NCBI GenBank assembly: GCA_038251405.1
Contig: JBBSBH010000022.1
Coordinates: 1-64,000, forward strand
Length of the DNA stretch: 64,000 nucleotides
Source of the DNA: JADJLQ01 sp038251405
GTDB taxonomy: Bacteria; Bacteroidota; Bacteroidia; Chitinophagales; Saprospiraceae
Reading direction: 5' to 3'
This document shows positions 53,016 through 61,518 of the stretch, piece by piece. The notes beneath the pieces are model-generated. The model searched no databases, was not told where the DNA came from, and saw nothing but the letters and a program-made list of their open reading frames with translations. Both the position numbers and the translations under genes were made by a program. Every line of letters starts with the position of its first letter. The stretch's first letter is position 1.

Positions 53016-53858
53016 TTACCATTTTATCTTTTTGTAATAGTCAATATCATAAGCTAAGCTCTCGTAAGCAGATTTCCCATACTCTTCCTGTTCAATAAAG
53101 AAATACTTCATTCCGGATTTTTTGTACTTCTTTAACAGACCTGAAATATCCAAAGTTCCTTTGCCAAATTCGGTACTTTTTTTCTCCGCTACATTCATAT
53201 CTTTTAAATGCCACAGAGGAAATCTTCCAGGATATGTATCGAAATAATCAAATGGATTTTTGCCTGCTGCAATAGCCCAGCCCAAATCCAACTCTAAATG
53301 GACCAATTTTGGATCCGTATTAGTAATAAGTACATCATAAAGAACTTGCCCATCCACTGTGTCAAACTCATATTGATGATTGTGATAGCCAAATTTTAAT
53401 CCTCTGGCTTTGCATTGCTCCCCCGCTTTATTAAAGGCATCAGATACTTCTTTATAATTGTCTATCGTCTGCCCCTGTGTGGTCATAGAAGCAACTATTA
53501 AATACTCCTGACCAGATTCTGCGGCCTGGTCAATGGTCTTTAACCAATCCTTGTCTATATGCACATGACCACTACGCAAAGTCATTCCCAAATCTTTACA
53601 AGTTTGAGCCATCTCCTTAGGAGAAAGCCCACTATACAGACCTTTAGGGCTTCTAAAACTTTCAACCTGATTATAGCCCATCCTGGCAACTTTCGCCAGG
53701 GTGCCTTTAGCATCCTGATTCATCTCTACTCTTACTGAATAAAGCTGGATGCCAATATTTTTCCTACGCTTAGGTATTGACAATAGTTCACTAGTTAAAT
53801 TTGGAAGTGTTAAAGCAGCCATAGAGGCATGTTGTATAAAGTCTCTTCGATTGATCAT
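53016..53858 (-). CDS. Exported sugar phosphate isomerase/epimerase-like TIM-barrel protein
   Basis: A 280-residue protein with a Tat-type leader (MINRRDFIQHASMAALTLP). The body is a xylose-isomerase-like TIM barrel: NIGIQLYSVR (about 35), GYNQVESFRSPKG, KDLGMTLRSGHVHI, LKFGYHNHQYEFD (about 155-167), LVHLELDLGWAIAAGKNP (about 185-202), WHLKDMN (about 215-221) and the closing FFIEQEEYGKSAYES. The metal ligands Glu, Asp, His and Glu are thus in place. Relatives act as keto-sugar isomerases, inosose dehydratases or 3-keto-glycoside hydrolases, which would suit the Gfo/Idh and GMC genes at the left end. It has its own promoter. Confidence 0.88.
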   Translation of the reverse strand: MINRRDFIQHASMAALTLPNLTSELLSIPKRRKNIGIQLYSVRVEMNQDAKGTLAKVARMGYNQVESFRSPKGLYSGLSPKEMAQTCKDLGMTLRSGHVHIDKDWLKTIDQAAESGQEYLIVASMTTQGQTIDNYKEVSDAFNKAGEQCKARGLKFGYHNHQYEFDTVDGQVLYDVLITNTDPKLVHLELDLGWAIAAGKNPFDYFDTYPGRFPLWHLKDMNVAEKKSTEFGKGTLDISGLLKKYKKSGMKYFFIEQEEYGKSAYESLAYDIDYYKKIKW

Positions 53859-53874
53859 ATGGCAAGGTTTTCCT

Positions 53875-53906
53875 CAAATATAGATGTACTAATTTGAATA
53901 ATGCAA
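53875..53906 (-). promoter_or_regulatory. Promoter of the TIM-barrel isomerase gene
   Basis: On the minus strand: TTG, spacer of 21, TATATTTG (exact -7 consensus), ending 17 bp before the start codon at 53858. Confidence 0.5.
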
Positions 53907-54220
53907 ATACTGTATAAATAAAATGAAATTTGAAGTGATCACTAGAAGAGAATTATCCCAACTTATCACAAAAGAATAAAAATGATCCTTCCTGAAAGGT
54001 AATACGAAAAGTGTTTTGCAAATTTAAATATCTGAAAGGAAATCGTGATCTCTTCTTTCTAATTCAATTGTTCCTTCCATCCATCTTTATCAGACGGAAT
54101 AAAAATGATCAAACACGCTATTAAGCACTTTCTACGAGGGTAAACGCATAAAAGGTTACCGTGGATCAAATTTTTTTGCGGAATTTAAAACAAGATTAAC
54201 TTAGAGAATTTATTGACTAC
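53907..54220. other. Intergenic stretch between divergent genes, no clear element
   Basis: About 310 bp of AT-rich DNA without an open frame of note. A short palindrome GTGATCAC at 53935-53942 and a weak promoter-like TTG-N18-TAACTTAG before the gene at 54221 are all that can be seen. Confidence 0.4.
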
Positions 54221-56329
54221 ATGAAATATACTTTTTTTGTTTTCGTCCCCAGCTTATTGTTTTCAGTATTTAAATTATTTGGGCAAGTTGAGGCACAAGA
54301 TTTATGGTGGAAACATAATAATTTAAGAGTTATCCAGATTAATTTGCCAGCCTATGAAGCAGCCACTTTAAATCCTGATTCCCTGATTGCTGATCTAAAA
54401 AAATTTGCGGCAAATACGGTAATAATAAATGCAGGAGGTATAATGGCATATTATCCTTCCGGGTTAGAATCTCATTATATCAATCCGTTTATGAAACCAA
54501 ACATGCTCGGGGATGTCATTAGGCTTTGTCATAAAAACAATATCAAAGTGGTTACCCGATTTGATTTTAGCAGGTTGGATAAAACGATTTATGAAAAGCA
54601 TCCAGACTGGGTATATATTGACAAAAACGGAGAGCATATGATTAATACAGATAAATATGTTACTTCCATCAATGCTCCTTATGTACAAAAAAAAGCATTT
54701 GATATAATGGCTGAAGTGATGGATCTCTACCCTATCGATGGAATATTTTTAAACATGCCTGGTTATCAAACCCGGAACTCCTATATAGACAAATATTACG
54801 GAATCGATCAAAATGAATATGATCGAAATAGATTTAGAGAATACAGTGGTGGACTGGAATTGCCTTTGGAGGAGAATACTAATGATCCCGTTTTTCAGAA
54901 GTACGAGGAGTTTAAAATATATACCACCATAGAATGGCAAAAAAAATTACATGATTTAATTAAATCAAAAAGCCAACATATTGCCTTATGTACTTATGCT
55001 GCAGACTATGTTGACATTATCAGGCACGAATCACAAACCAATTCTTTACCCTATTTCCCATACAATGCATCCGATAATGTAAACACTACGATGATTTCAT
55101 ATCCTGACCATATTGTAAGTAATGCCAACATTCAACAAATTTCATTTCAAAGCAGATACAATGCTATAGAACCTGAAGAATCGGAAATAAGGTTCTGGGA
55201 AAATATCGCTAATGGCTCTGGCCTGGATATGAGCATGATGGGCGATATGCGTGGGTATGAAGATGAAAGACTTTATCCAGTACTTGAAAAAATTTATAAC
55301 CATCATAAAAGGTTTGAGAAATATTATGGAAGATACCAGACTATCTCTAAAATCGCATTAGTAGCTCCTGGCTGGTGGCCAAGTGGAAGTAAAATGCAGG
55401 AATACAGAGGAATACAGCTCATGTTGAACGAATCTCATATACCCTATGACAGAATTGAAGATAGTCAGCTTGGAACTCAATATGAAGCATTGAAAAAATA
55501 TAAAGTAATTATCCTACCCGATATTTTTGATCTTACTAAAGAATCTACTGAAGCTATCGACCAATTATTAGAAAGTGGAACTCACCTCATCGCAACTAAT
55601 AAATCGCTATCTCTTCGCCCTGATCTATTAAAAAAATGGTTTGGAGTAGAAATAAAAAATCAAATTACAGATTGCAGTGGTCAATATTTATCTACTACTG
55701 ATCATTCAGTATTTATAAACCTTGAAGGTCAGTCCATGGTAATGCTAAAATTTAATCTCAGTGAATATGAAATGTCAGGATGTGATCGGCGAATGTTACC
55801 CATACTTACAAACGGAAGACCCGGGCCACCTGAAATGATTGGCGGGCATGATGAAACCGGATATTATGCCATAGGATCTAAAAAGACTGGAAAAGGAGAA
55901 GCTATTATCATGCCCATCAATATTGGCAAATTATACTATTTACACGGATATGAAGACCATAAAAATATATTCCTCGACCTATTAAACTATACCTTTCCCG
56001 AAGCCAGCATTCAACTAATCACTACTGCTCACCCTCGTGTAGAAACAATTCTGAAAGAGTACGATTTCAACGATATCTCTGCCATGAACAAGAAATTTGA
56101 AAGTAAAGGTCTTATCCTACATCTTATCAATCTCACAGGATTTAGTGGTAACACCTATTTCGAACCTTCGCCTCAAAATAGTATTGAATTCCAAATAAAG
56201 ACAGGATTCAAACCCAAAAAGATTACTACTCTTGAAGGAAGTTCCATTAAGTTTAGATACAAATTAGGGTATGTAAAATTTTTAGTTGATCAATTAAAGA
56301 ATTACAAAGCACTGCTCATACAAAAATAA
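54221..56329 (+). CDS. Secreted glycoside-hydrolase-like protein (alpha-amylase / GHL6-type barrel with GATase-like domain)
   Basis: A 702-residue exported protein (signal peptide MKYTFFVFVPSLLFSVFKLFG). Residues about 25-360 look like a TIM barrel of the putative glycosyl hydrolase type: IADLKKFAANTVIINAGGIMAYYPSG, HKNNIKVVTRFDFSRLDKTIYEKHPDWVYIDKNGE, MDLYPIDGIFLNMPGYQTR and the ..MSMMGDMRGYED strand. A second domain (about 375-580) resembles the trimerisation/GATase-like domain of beta-galactosidases (IALVAPGWWPSG; YKVIILPDIFDLTKESTEAIDQLLESGTHLIATN). A C-terminal beta domain ends the chain. It sits between an isomerase-like gene and a sulfatase gene, so polysaccharide or glycoside breakdown is likely. 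Catalytic acids are not certain. Confidence 0.8.
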   Translation: MKYTFFVFVPSLLFSVFKLFGQVEAQDLWWKHNNLRVIQINLPAYEAATLNPDSLIADLKKFAANTVIINAGGIMAYYPSGLESHYINPFMKPNMLGDVIRLCHKNNIKVVTRFDFSRLDKTIYEKHPDWVYIDKNGEHMINTDKYVTSINAPYVQKKAFDIMAEVMDLYPIDGIFLNMPGYQTRNSYIDKYYGIDQNEYDRNRFREYSGGLELPLEENTNDPVFQKYEEFKIYTTIEWQKKLHDLIKSKSQHIALCTYAADYVDIIRHESQTNSLPYFPYNASDNVNTTMISYPDHIVSNANIQQISFQSRYNAIEPEESEIRFWENIANGSGLDMSMMGDMRGYEDERLYPVLEKIYNHHKRFEKYYGRYQTISKIALVAPGWWPSGSKMQEYRGIQLMLNESHIPYDRIEDSQLGTQYEALKKYKVIILPDIFDLTKESTEAIDQLLESGTHLIATNKSLSLRPDLLKKWFGVEIKNQITDCSGQYLSTTDHSVFINLEGQSMVMLKFNLSEYEMSGCDRRMLPILTNGRPGPPEMIGGHDETGYYAIGSKKTGKGEAIIMPINIGKLYYLHGYEDHKNIFLDLLNYTFPEASIQLITTAHPRVETILKEYDFNDISAMNKKFESKGLILHLINLTGFSGNTYFEPSPQNSIEFQIKTGFKPKKITTLEGSSIKFRYKLGYVKFLVDQLKNYKALLIQK

Positions 56330-56330
56330 T

Positions 56331-57881
56331 TCACTGGTCAATTAATTCAAATGGATATTTAATCTCCAAACCACTTTTTTCAAAAACAGGTAATTGGGCA
56401 TTTCTTGATTTCATCAAATCAGTCATAGCGCCAGCCATCTGTCTTAGTTTATCAGGGTATTCCAGGCTTAAATTTTTAGATTCTCCAATATCGTTTGCAA
56501 TATTGTACAATTCTAATTTTGCTTCACGCATGAGGTAGACGAGTTTCCAGTCACCTTGTCTCATAGCGCAAGCAAAATTTATACCAGGACCCTCGTATCC
56601 CCAATGATGAGGATAATACCATAGCAAATTTCTTTCAGCATTGGGTTTACCTCTTAAACTGTTTACAAAACTCAGACCATCAACTTTTGATTCATTTCTG
56701 ATTTTGGCAATTTCCAATATAGTAGGGAAAAAATCTTCAACCATTATTTGATCATTATTTATGCTCCCCGGTTTGGTAATGCCCGGCCAATAAGCAATCA
56801 TGGGTACCCGGATACCTCCCTCATATACAGATCCTTTACCAGCTCTCAACGGTTTGTTTTGGGTATGAGCAATGCTACCCCGGGGTGGGCTCAAACTCAA
56901 TCCCCCATTATCAGACATGAATAAAATCACCGTATTATTTGCAATATTTTTTTGCTCTAAAAAATCCAATATATCGCCTAAACTTTTATCCATTCCTTCT
57001 ATTAATGAAGCATACGCTGCTTCTATAGAATCCAGGCCCTTTTTTATATATGGTGTAAAAAATCTTTCATCCCGCATAATCGGAGTATGAACTGCATAAT
57101 GAGACAAGTATAAAAAAAACGGTTGGTTCTGATCTAATGGATATTCCAAAGCTTTCACAGCCTCAAGAGTAAGTGCTTCTGAAAGAAAAGTATTCGATCC
57201 ATAATATGTCTGCAAATCTGGTACAGCATGAATGCTCGCTTTACCAGGAATGTTTCCATAATTTTCTTTACCGAGATAGGATTGTGGATGGCCTGTTGCA
57301 CTACCTGCTATATTTTGTACAAAGCCAAGATTCTTAGGATCTGCACCTGGAGATCCTACTGACCCCCAATGCGCTTTCCCTACATGTATCGTATAATAGC
57401 CGTGCTCCTTTAAATATTGCACAAAGGTCTTAGCTTGAAATGTATTTGCGATTCCTGACTGCTGACAAAGACCATTTATATTCCAATGTAAAGGCTTAAA
57501 CAGTGGATCCTTAATGCCACTATCGGTATTTGCATAAGGTGATGTCCAATTAGTAATTCTATGCCTGGCAGCATTCACACCAGAAAGCAAACTTGCCCGG
57601 CTTGGAGTACATACCGGTGCAGCATAGGCTTGAGTAAATTTCATTCCCTTTGCTGCCAACCGCTCCATGTTTGGAGTATGATACAGTTTATTCAAAGGAG
57701 TGCTTTCGGTCCAAAATGGAACAGATGTATCTTGCCATCCCATATCATCTACCATAAAAACAATAATATTAGTTGGGCGTTTGGTTTCCATTTCTAATGA
57801 TTGTCCACCAAATGAAGACACCATAAGCCACAGAACCGGAAGTTTAAACCGAAGATTTGTAAAATTGAAAACCGAACTCAA
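56331..57881 (-). CDS. Exported arylsulfatase-type sulfatase (S1 family)
   Basis: A 516-residue sulfatase that hydrolyses sulphate esters, probably on a carbohydrate. A signal peptide (about 1-26) precedes the metal-binding IIVFMVDDMGWQD (39-51; Asp45, Asp46). The formylglycine site is CTPSR (Cys91), the Cys type, so it needs a formylglycine-generating enzyme that is not in this window. Further motifs: HVGKAHWG (about 176-183), FLYLSHYAVHTPIM and the third metal site FMSDNGG (about 325-331), then GSVYEGGIRVPMIAYWPG. It converges on the glycoside-hydrolase-like gene with a 1-bp gap. A -7 box is at 57904-57911. Confidence 0.93.
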   Translation of the reverse strand: MSSVFNFTNLRFKLPVLWLMVSSFGGQSLEMETKRPTNIIVFMVDDMGWQDTSVPFWTESTPLNKLYHTPNMERLAAKGMKFTQAYAAPVCTPSRASLLSGVNAARHRITNWTSPYANTDSGIKDPLFKPLHWNINGLCQQSGIANTFQAKTFVQYLKEHGYYTIHVGKAHWGSVGSPGADPKNLGFVQNIAGSATGHPQSYLGKENYGNIPGKASIHAVPDLQTYYGSNTFLSEALTLEAVKALEYPLDQNQPFFLYLSHYAVHTPIMRDERFFTPYIKKGLDSIEAAYASLIEGMDKSLGDILDFLEQKNIANNTVILFMSDNGGLSLSPPRGSIAHTQNKPLRAGKGSVYEGGIRVPMIAYWPGITKPGSINNDQIMVEDFFPTILEIAKIRNESKVDGLSFVNSLRGKPNAERNLLWYYPHHWGYEGPGINFACAMRQGDWKLVYLMREAKLELYNIANDIGESKNLSLEYPDKLRQMAGAMTDLMKSRNAQLPVFEKSGLEIKYPFELIDQ

Positions 57882-57903
57882 AAGATTGAGGTTTAATTAA
57901 CTA

Positions 57904-57911
57904 CAAAGCTA
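57904..57911 (-). promoter_or_regulatory. -7 box TAGCTTTG of the sulfatase gene
   Basis: Exact match to TAnnTTTG on the minus strand, 22 bp before the start codon. No TTG at -33 was found. Confidence 0.4.
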
Positions 57912-57939
57912 TAATTAGTTATCATTGCAGAGTTAAAAA

Positions 57940-59067
57940 TTGGAGAAAAAGACTTTACATATCATAAGCCTCGATATACCATTTCCTCCGAGCAAAGGTA
58001 GTGTAATCAGTATCTATCATCGAATAAAGTCCTTGCATGAAGCGGGAATAGAAATAATATTACATGCCTTTTATAAAGAGTTTTCCCTGCCCAACGAATT
58101 GGCCATGATTTGCAAAAGAATTTATTTATTGCCAAGGAAAAAAATGTGGCACGCTAAAAATTTACATACTCCTCTTTTTGTTCAATCCCGCAGAAGTAAT
58201 CCGATGGTAGAAGTATTACTTCAAGACGATCATCCCATACTATTTGAAGGCTTGCATACCCTTTACCATTTCAATGATCCACGCCTTGCCACGAGAAAGA
58301 AATTCATCAGATTGCATAATATCGAATCCAATTATTATTCACATTTGTATAGGGTAGAACAGCATATCCTGAAAAAAAATTACTATTCGTTTGAATCAAA
58401 TAAACTGCTGGCATTTGAAAAAAAGATGCTACCGCTTGCAGATGCCATATTTACCATATCTGAGAAGGAAAATCAAATGATATCACCGCACACCACAAAG
58501 TCCATCTTCATTCCGCCATTTATCGATCCCGTAATAAAATCAAAACCTGGCATGGGTGAGTATGCCCTATACCACGGAGACCTAAGTATTAAAGAAAATG
58601 AAAAAGCCACGCGGTTTTTAATTCAAGCTGTATTGCCAAATATTGACTTTCCCTTAAAAATTGCCGGTAGAAACCCTTCCCATATTTTAAAAAGACTCAT
58701 TCTTAAAAATAAAAACTGTACTTTGGTTGAAAACCCTTCCAATGATGAAATGTTTGAGTTAATAGAAAATGCTCAGGTGATACTTGCTCCTTTTTCTCAA
58801 AGCAGTGGCTACAAAATAAAACTCTTAGAATCTCTACGACTTGGAAGACATATCATCACCAGTGATATCATTCAAGATTTCAAAGAATTAAGACCTTTTA
58901 TGCATTTCGCGACAAGAAGTAAGGAATGGTCAACTATATTAAATGAATTGAAAACGAGTGAGTATACGCAAGAACTTTACAAAATAAGAAAGGAATTTCT
59001 CACCCTATTTTTTGATAACAAAAATAATGCTCAAAAAATGATCGGGATAATTTTTCCGGAGATTTAA
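57940..59067 (+). CDS. GT-B fold glycosyltransferase (GT4-like)
   Basis: A 375-residue cytoplasmic protein starting from TTG at 57940; the next in-frame Met is far inside the N-domain. The N-terminal domain begins LHIISLDIPFPPSKGSVISIYHRIKSLHEAGIEI, the donor/acceptor cleft pattern of GT-B enzymes with a Gly-rich loop. The C-terminal domain has ALYHGDLSIKENEKATRFLI (about 205-224), PLKIAGRNPS, and the nucleotide-sugar binding region ILAPFSQSSGYKIKLLESLRLGRHIITSD (about 280-308), corresponding to the GT4 ExxG(x)PxxxxE area. It should transfer a sugar to a cell-surface glycan or lipid; donor and acceptor are unknown. It converges on the thioesterase gene with a 2-bp gap. Confidence 0.85.
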   Translation: MEKKTLHIISLDIPFPPSKGSVISIYHRIKSLHEAGIEIILHAFYKEFSLPNELAMICKRIYLLPRKKMWHAKNLHTPLFVQSRRSNPMVEVLLQDDHPILFEGLHTLYHFNDPRLATRKKFIRLHNIESNYYSHLYRVEQHILKKNYYSFESNKLLAFEKKMLPLADAIFTISEKENQMISPHTTKSIFIPPFIDPVIKSKPGMGEYALYHGDLSIKENEKATRFLIQAVLPNIDFPLKIAGRNPSHILKRLILKNKNCTLVENPSNDEMFELIENAQVILAPFSQSSGYKIKLLESLRLGRHIITSDIIQDFKELRPFMHFATRSKEWSTILNELKTSEYTQELYKIRKEFLTLFFDNKNNAQKMIGIIFPEI

Positions 59068-59069
59068 AA

Positions 59070-59585
59070 TTATTTTCCGATTTTGTATAATTCTCCTATT
59101 CTTTGTTCAAAACTAAGGCCCTTTTCAAAGCCTTCCCATATAATTTTAGAAAAAAACTCATTTATTTCTTCAGGATGGGAAGCCCTTTTTCCCTCTGTTA
59201 AATTCACAAAAGTATAGGTGGCCCAGAGTAAAGATTTTGGCTTCCATTTTCCTTCATCCCACATGATACACTCCACATTTATACTCGATTCCTCAAAGCT
59301 GGTTATATGCGATTCTATTAAAATCATTTCATTTACCATCACTTGTCTCAAATAAGCAATTTGATTTTTGGTAACCATCCAACCCAGGCTGTTCTCTCTG
59401 GCAAAGTGGTAAATATCCAATCCATAATGATTCCTCAAATGATCCTCTCTGGCATTAACGAAATAATCCAGGTAGCTTGACTGATTGAGATGTAAATATG
59501 GATCACAATCCTGAAATCGAACCCGATACTTACTTTCTAACGATCTGGGATAAGAGGATAATGTACTTAATGATTTTAAATCCAT
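59070..59585 (-). CDS. Acyl-CoA thioesterase, 4-hydroxybenzoyl-CoA thioesterase (hotdog) family
   Basis: A 171-residue hotdog-fold protein. The catalytic loop is YRVRFQDCDPYLHLNQSSYLDYFVNARED (about 20-48), matching the 4HBT signature with Asp28 and the His/Asn that follow; the central strands VTKNQIAYLRQVMVNEMILIESHITSF and VECIMWDEG close the sheet. It hydrolyses an acyl-CoA thioester or acts on acyl-carrier protein. It starts 3 bp after the MBL hydrolase gene and so is the second gene of a two-gene operon, but no obvious pathway links them. Confidence 0.88.
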   Translation of the reverse strand: MDLKSLSTLSSYPRSLESKYRVRFQDCDPYLHLNQSSYLDYFVNAREDHLRNHYGLDIYHFARENSLGWMVTKNQIAYLRQVMVNEMILIESHITSFEESSINVECIMWDEGKWKPKSLLWATYTFVNLTEGKRASHPEEINEFFSKIIWEGFEKGLSFEQRIGELYKIGK

Positions 59586-59588
59586 GCG

Positions 59589-60497
59589 CTATTTTTCCCC
59601 TTTCAAATCTTTATAAATAGTAGTCACGAGGGCATCACTGTTAATAAACCCACTGCCAAAAGTTGAATCATAGTCCTTAGTAATATGGGCAGCCTTTATT
59701 TGATCGAGATCCATCCCGGCATTTACTTTTTTCTTTACTTCATCGCGAACTTTCATCACTACATCCCTGGCAGCTTTATAATCTTCCTTATTAGCCAAAT
59801 CACCATGACCCGGAATGACTACAGTCTCATCATCAATTAATGTAATAGCTCTGGAAGCAGCCGACAGCCAACCATCCACCGAACCTCCGGAATTGCGATC
59901 GATAAATGGAAACTTTCCTTTCATAAAGCAGTCTCCAGTATGCAAAACATTGCTTTTGGGAAAATAATACAGCGCGTCACCATCGGTATGGGCATTATCC
60001 ATATGGAAAATGATGATATCTTCTCCATTAAAATGAACATTCAAACCTGAAGCAAAAGTGATTACAGGCCAGGCAATTTCCGGAGCTGCTTTCTGTGGTT
60101 GTGTAAAATTAATAATTCGCTGATCTGCACTTAACCTTGCTCTTACATTATCATGAGCAATAATAGTTGCCCCCATTTTCCCAAAATTTTCATTCCCACC
60201 CGTGTGATCACCATGGTAATGAGTATTGAATAAAAACTTCACAGGACCAGGATGAACTGCTTGAATGGAAGCATTTATTTTTTCGGATAAGGCTGCAAAT
60301 TGATCATCTATGAGTATGTTTCCATCATGGCCAGATAATAAAAGCATGTTTCCTGCTCCAGACCATTGTAGCATATGCATATGATCATTAATCTTAATAG
60401 TATTGATTATTGCACTTTCCATATTGGCTTGTGCTGCTAAATAATTTGGGATTAACATTAAATACACCAAGGAAAATAAAGTGATGATCTTTTTCAT
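59589..60497 (-). CDS. Exported MBL-fold metallo-hydrolase
   Basis: A 302-residue protein from the ATG at 60497, which gives a good signal peptide (MKKIITLFSLVYLMLIPNYLAAQA). An ATG at 60512 would add five residues but lies at the -7 box and is rejected. The metallo-beta-lactamase fold is plain: LFNTHYHGDHTGGNENF (HxHxDH zinc site), HTDGDALYYFPKSNVLHTGDCF (His and Asp) and VIPGHGDLANK (final His). It is of the exported, MBL-hydrolase type with unknown substrate, similar in layout to quorum-quenching lactonases and class B3-like enzymes; antibiotic resistance should not be assumed. Confidence 0.9.
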   Translation of the reverse strand: MKKIITLFSLVYLMLIPNYLAAQANMESAIINTIKINDHMHMLQWSGAGNMLLLSGHDGNILIDDQFAALSEKINASIQAVHPGPVKFLFNTHYHGDHTGGNENFGKMGATIIAHDNVRARLSADQRIINFTQPQKAAPEIAWPVITFASGLNVHFNGEDIIIFHMDNAHTDGDALYYFPKSNVLHTGDCFMKGKFPFIDRNSGGSVDGWLSAASRAITLIDDETVVIPGHGDLANKEDYKAARDVVMKVRDEVKKKVNAGMDLDQIKAAHITKDYDSTFGSGFINSDALVTTIYKDLKGEK

Positions 60498-60514
60498 TAT
60501 ATATATATTCATTA

Positions 60515-60522
60515 CAAAAGTA
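60515..60522 (-). promoter_or_regulatory. -7 box TACTTTTG of the MBL hydrolase operon
   Basis: Exact TAnnTTTG on the minus strand, 17 bp before the ATG at 60497. It decides the start of that gene, because the other ATG (60512) would lie before the expected transcription start. Confidence 0.4.
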
Positions 60523-60546
60523 ATTTATTCAATGGTTTAAAAAAAA

Positions 60547-61182
60547 TTATGTAAATAAGGATGGCTCAGAGCCCCCAACCATATTTATCCAATCTTTTGA
60601 ATATTTAATAAAATCTCCAATAGGCATATTTTTAATATCGACTTTCGTGTACGTTCTTGAAAGTTCCTTAGTAAGATCTTCAAGAAATTCATTATAATGA
60701 AACCAAATACGCTTATGCCCTACTAACACTTTTTCTTTCGCGATATTAGAAAACCAATTTCTTACTTTAAGTATTAAAGTCAAGGGGTCGTCTTTATGAT
60801 CTTCAATATCTTGCCCTGAAATATCTGAAAGCACTTTTTGGTAATTATATTTTTCTGACTCAAGAATTAATATCTTTTTACTTTTTAACCTCTTTGATCC
60901 ATATTCATTTGCACCAATGTCCAATCCCAATTCAAAAGGCATATTGAATCTCGGCAATTCGCCATGAATTAGTGCTTTACATCTGGATAGATCGTGAATA
61001 CTGTATTTACAAGCCTGTATATGTTTTTTAATTTGCTCAACTCTAATATTTGATGAGGATAAAGTCTGAGAAATATAAGGTTCGTAGTCAAGGTAAACAA
61101 CAGTAAATGCCATTGGCCTTAGCAGGGATGTATAGTCATTATCAAACGGGCAATTTATGAAAACATTGGTTTCAAAAGGCAT
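60547..61182 (-). CDS. TIR-like / nucleoside-deoxyribosyltransferase-like protein of unknown function
   Basis: A 211-residue cytoplasmic protein. The N-terminal domain (1-150) has a Rossmann-like pattern: VFINCPFDNDYTSLLRPMAF (7-26), a strand VVYLDYEP, then KKHIQACKYSIHDLSR (52-67), and RFNMPFELGLDIGA (78-91) in which Glu84 stands where TIR NADases and deoxyribosyltransferases carry their catalytic Glu; SKKILILESE and SDISGQDIEDH (119-129) follow. I recall this motif set from many uncharacterised bacterial proteins. NAD-cleaving or nucleotide-binding activity is inference. It lies 16 bp after a DUF2188 gene, the two forming an operon bounded by housekeeping genes. No signal peptide. Confidence 0.72.
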   Translation of the reverse strand: MPFETNVFINCPFDNDYTSLLRPMAFTVVYLDYEPYISQTLSSSNIRVEQIKKHIQACKYSIHDLSRCKALIHGELPRFNMPFELGLDIGANEYGSKRLKSKKILILESEKYNYQKVLSDISGQDIEDHKDDPLTLILKVRNWFSNIAKEKVLVGHKRIWFHYNEFLEDLTKELSRTYTKVDIKNMPIGDFIKYSKDWINMVGGSEPSLFT

Positions 61183-61198
61183 TATTTAGATCAATGGT

Positions 61199-61471
61199 TT
61201 AGTTCCTATCTGGTGCAATTCTTTTAGTAACCTGCCCTGAAGTATTATGGATTACCACTTCTCCATTTTTATTCTTAGCTGATTTCTTAGCAAAAATCAA
61301 AGCTTCATTCTTTTCAGTAAATGATCTAACAGAGCTGGATGCTCCATCTAACACAACTGCCCATTTATTTAAACCTAAGGGAATAACATGGTAATTTTTA
61401 GGAAGGACTGGCTTTGCTCTTTTTGCTACTGATTGGCCTAGTTTTTTCGTATATATGGCTCCAGATGTCAT
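61199..61471 (-). CDS. DUF2188 domain protein
   Basis: A 90-residue basic protein. The DUF2188 pattern spans about 26-85: YHVIPLGLNKWAVVLDGASSSVRSFTEKNEALIFAKKSAKNKNGEVVIHNTSGQV, a strand-strand-helix-strand unit (HVxP..xWxV..xGaxxxxxxFxxxxEAxxxAxxxAxxxxGxVVIHxxxGxx). The 25-residue N-terminus is rich in Lys. Its function is unknown; the family is widespread and often found as a small partner in variable gene neighbourhoods. It is the first gene of the pair with the TIR-like protein (16-bp gap). A TATATTTG -7 match at 61476-61483 would put the transcription start at the ATG, i.e. a leaderless message, if used. Confidence 0.8.
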   Translation of the reverse strand: MTSGAIYTKKLGQSVAKRAKPVLPKNYHVIPLGLNKWAVVLDGASSSVRSFTEKNEALIFAKKSAKNKNGEVVIHNTSGQVTKRIAPDRN

Positions 61472-61518
61472 TTTACAAATATAAGATTAATTTGACTCAC
61501 AAAATTGCAAGTTATATA

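Noticed and set aside
59589..60497. Reading the MBL hydrolase as a beta-lactamase resistance gene
   Set aside because: Only the general MBL zinc motifs are visible; the family has many other functions and nothing nearby supports resistance.
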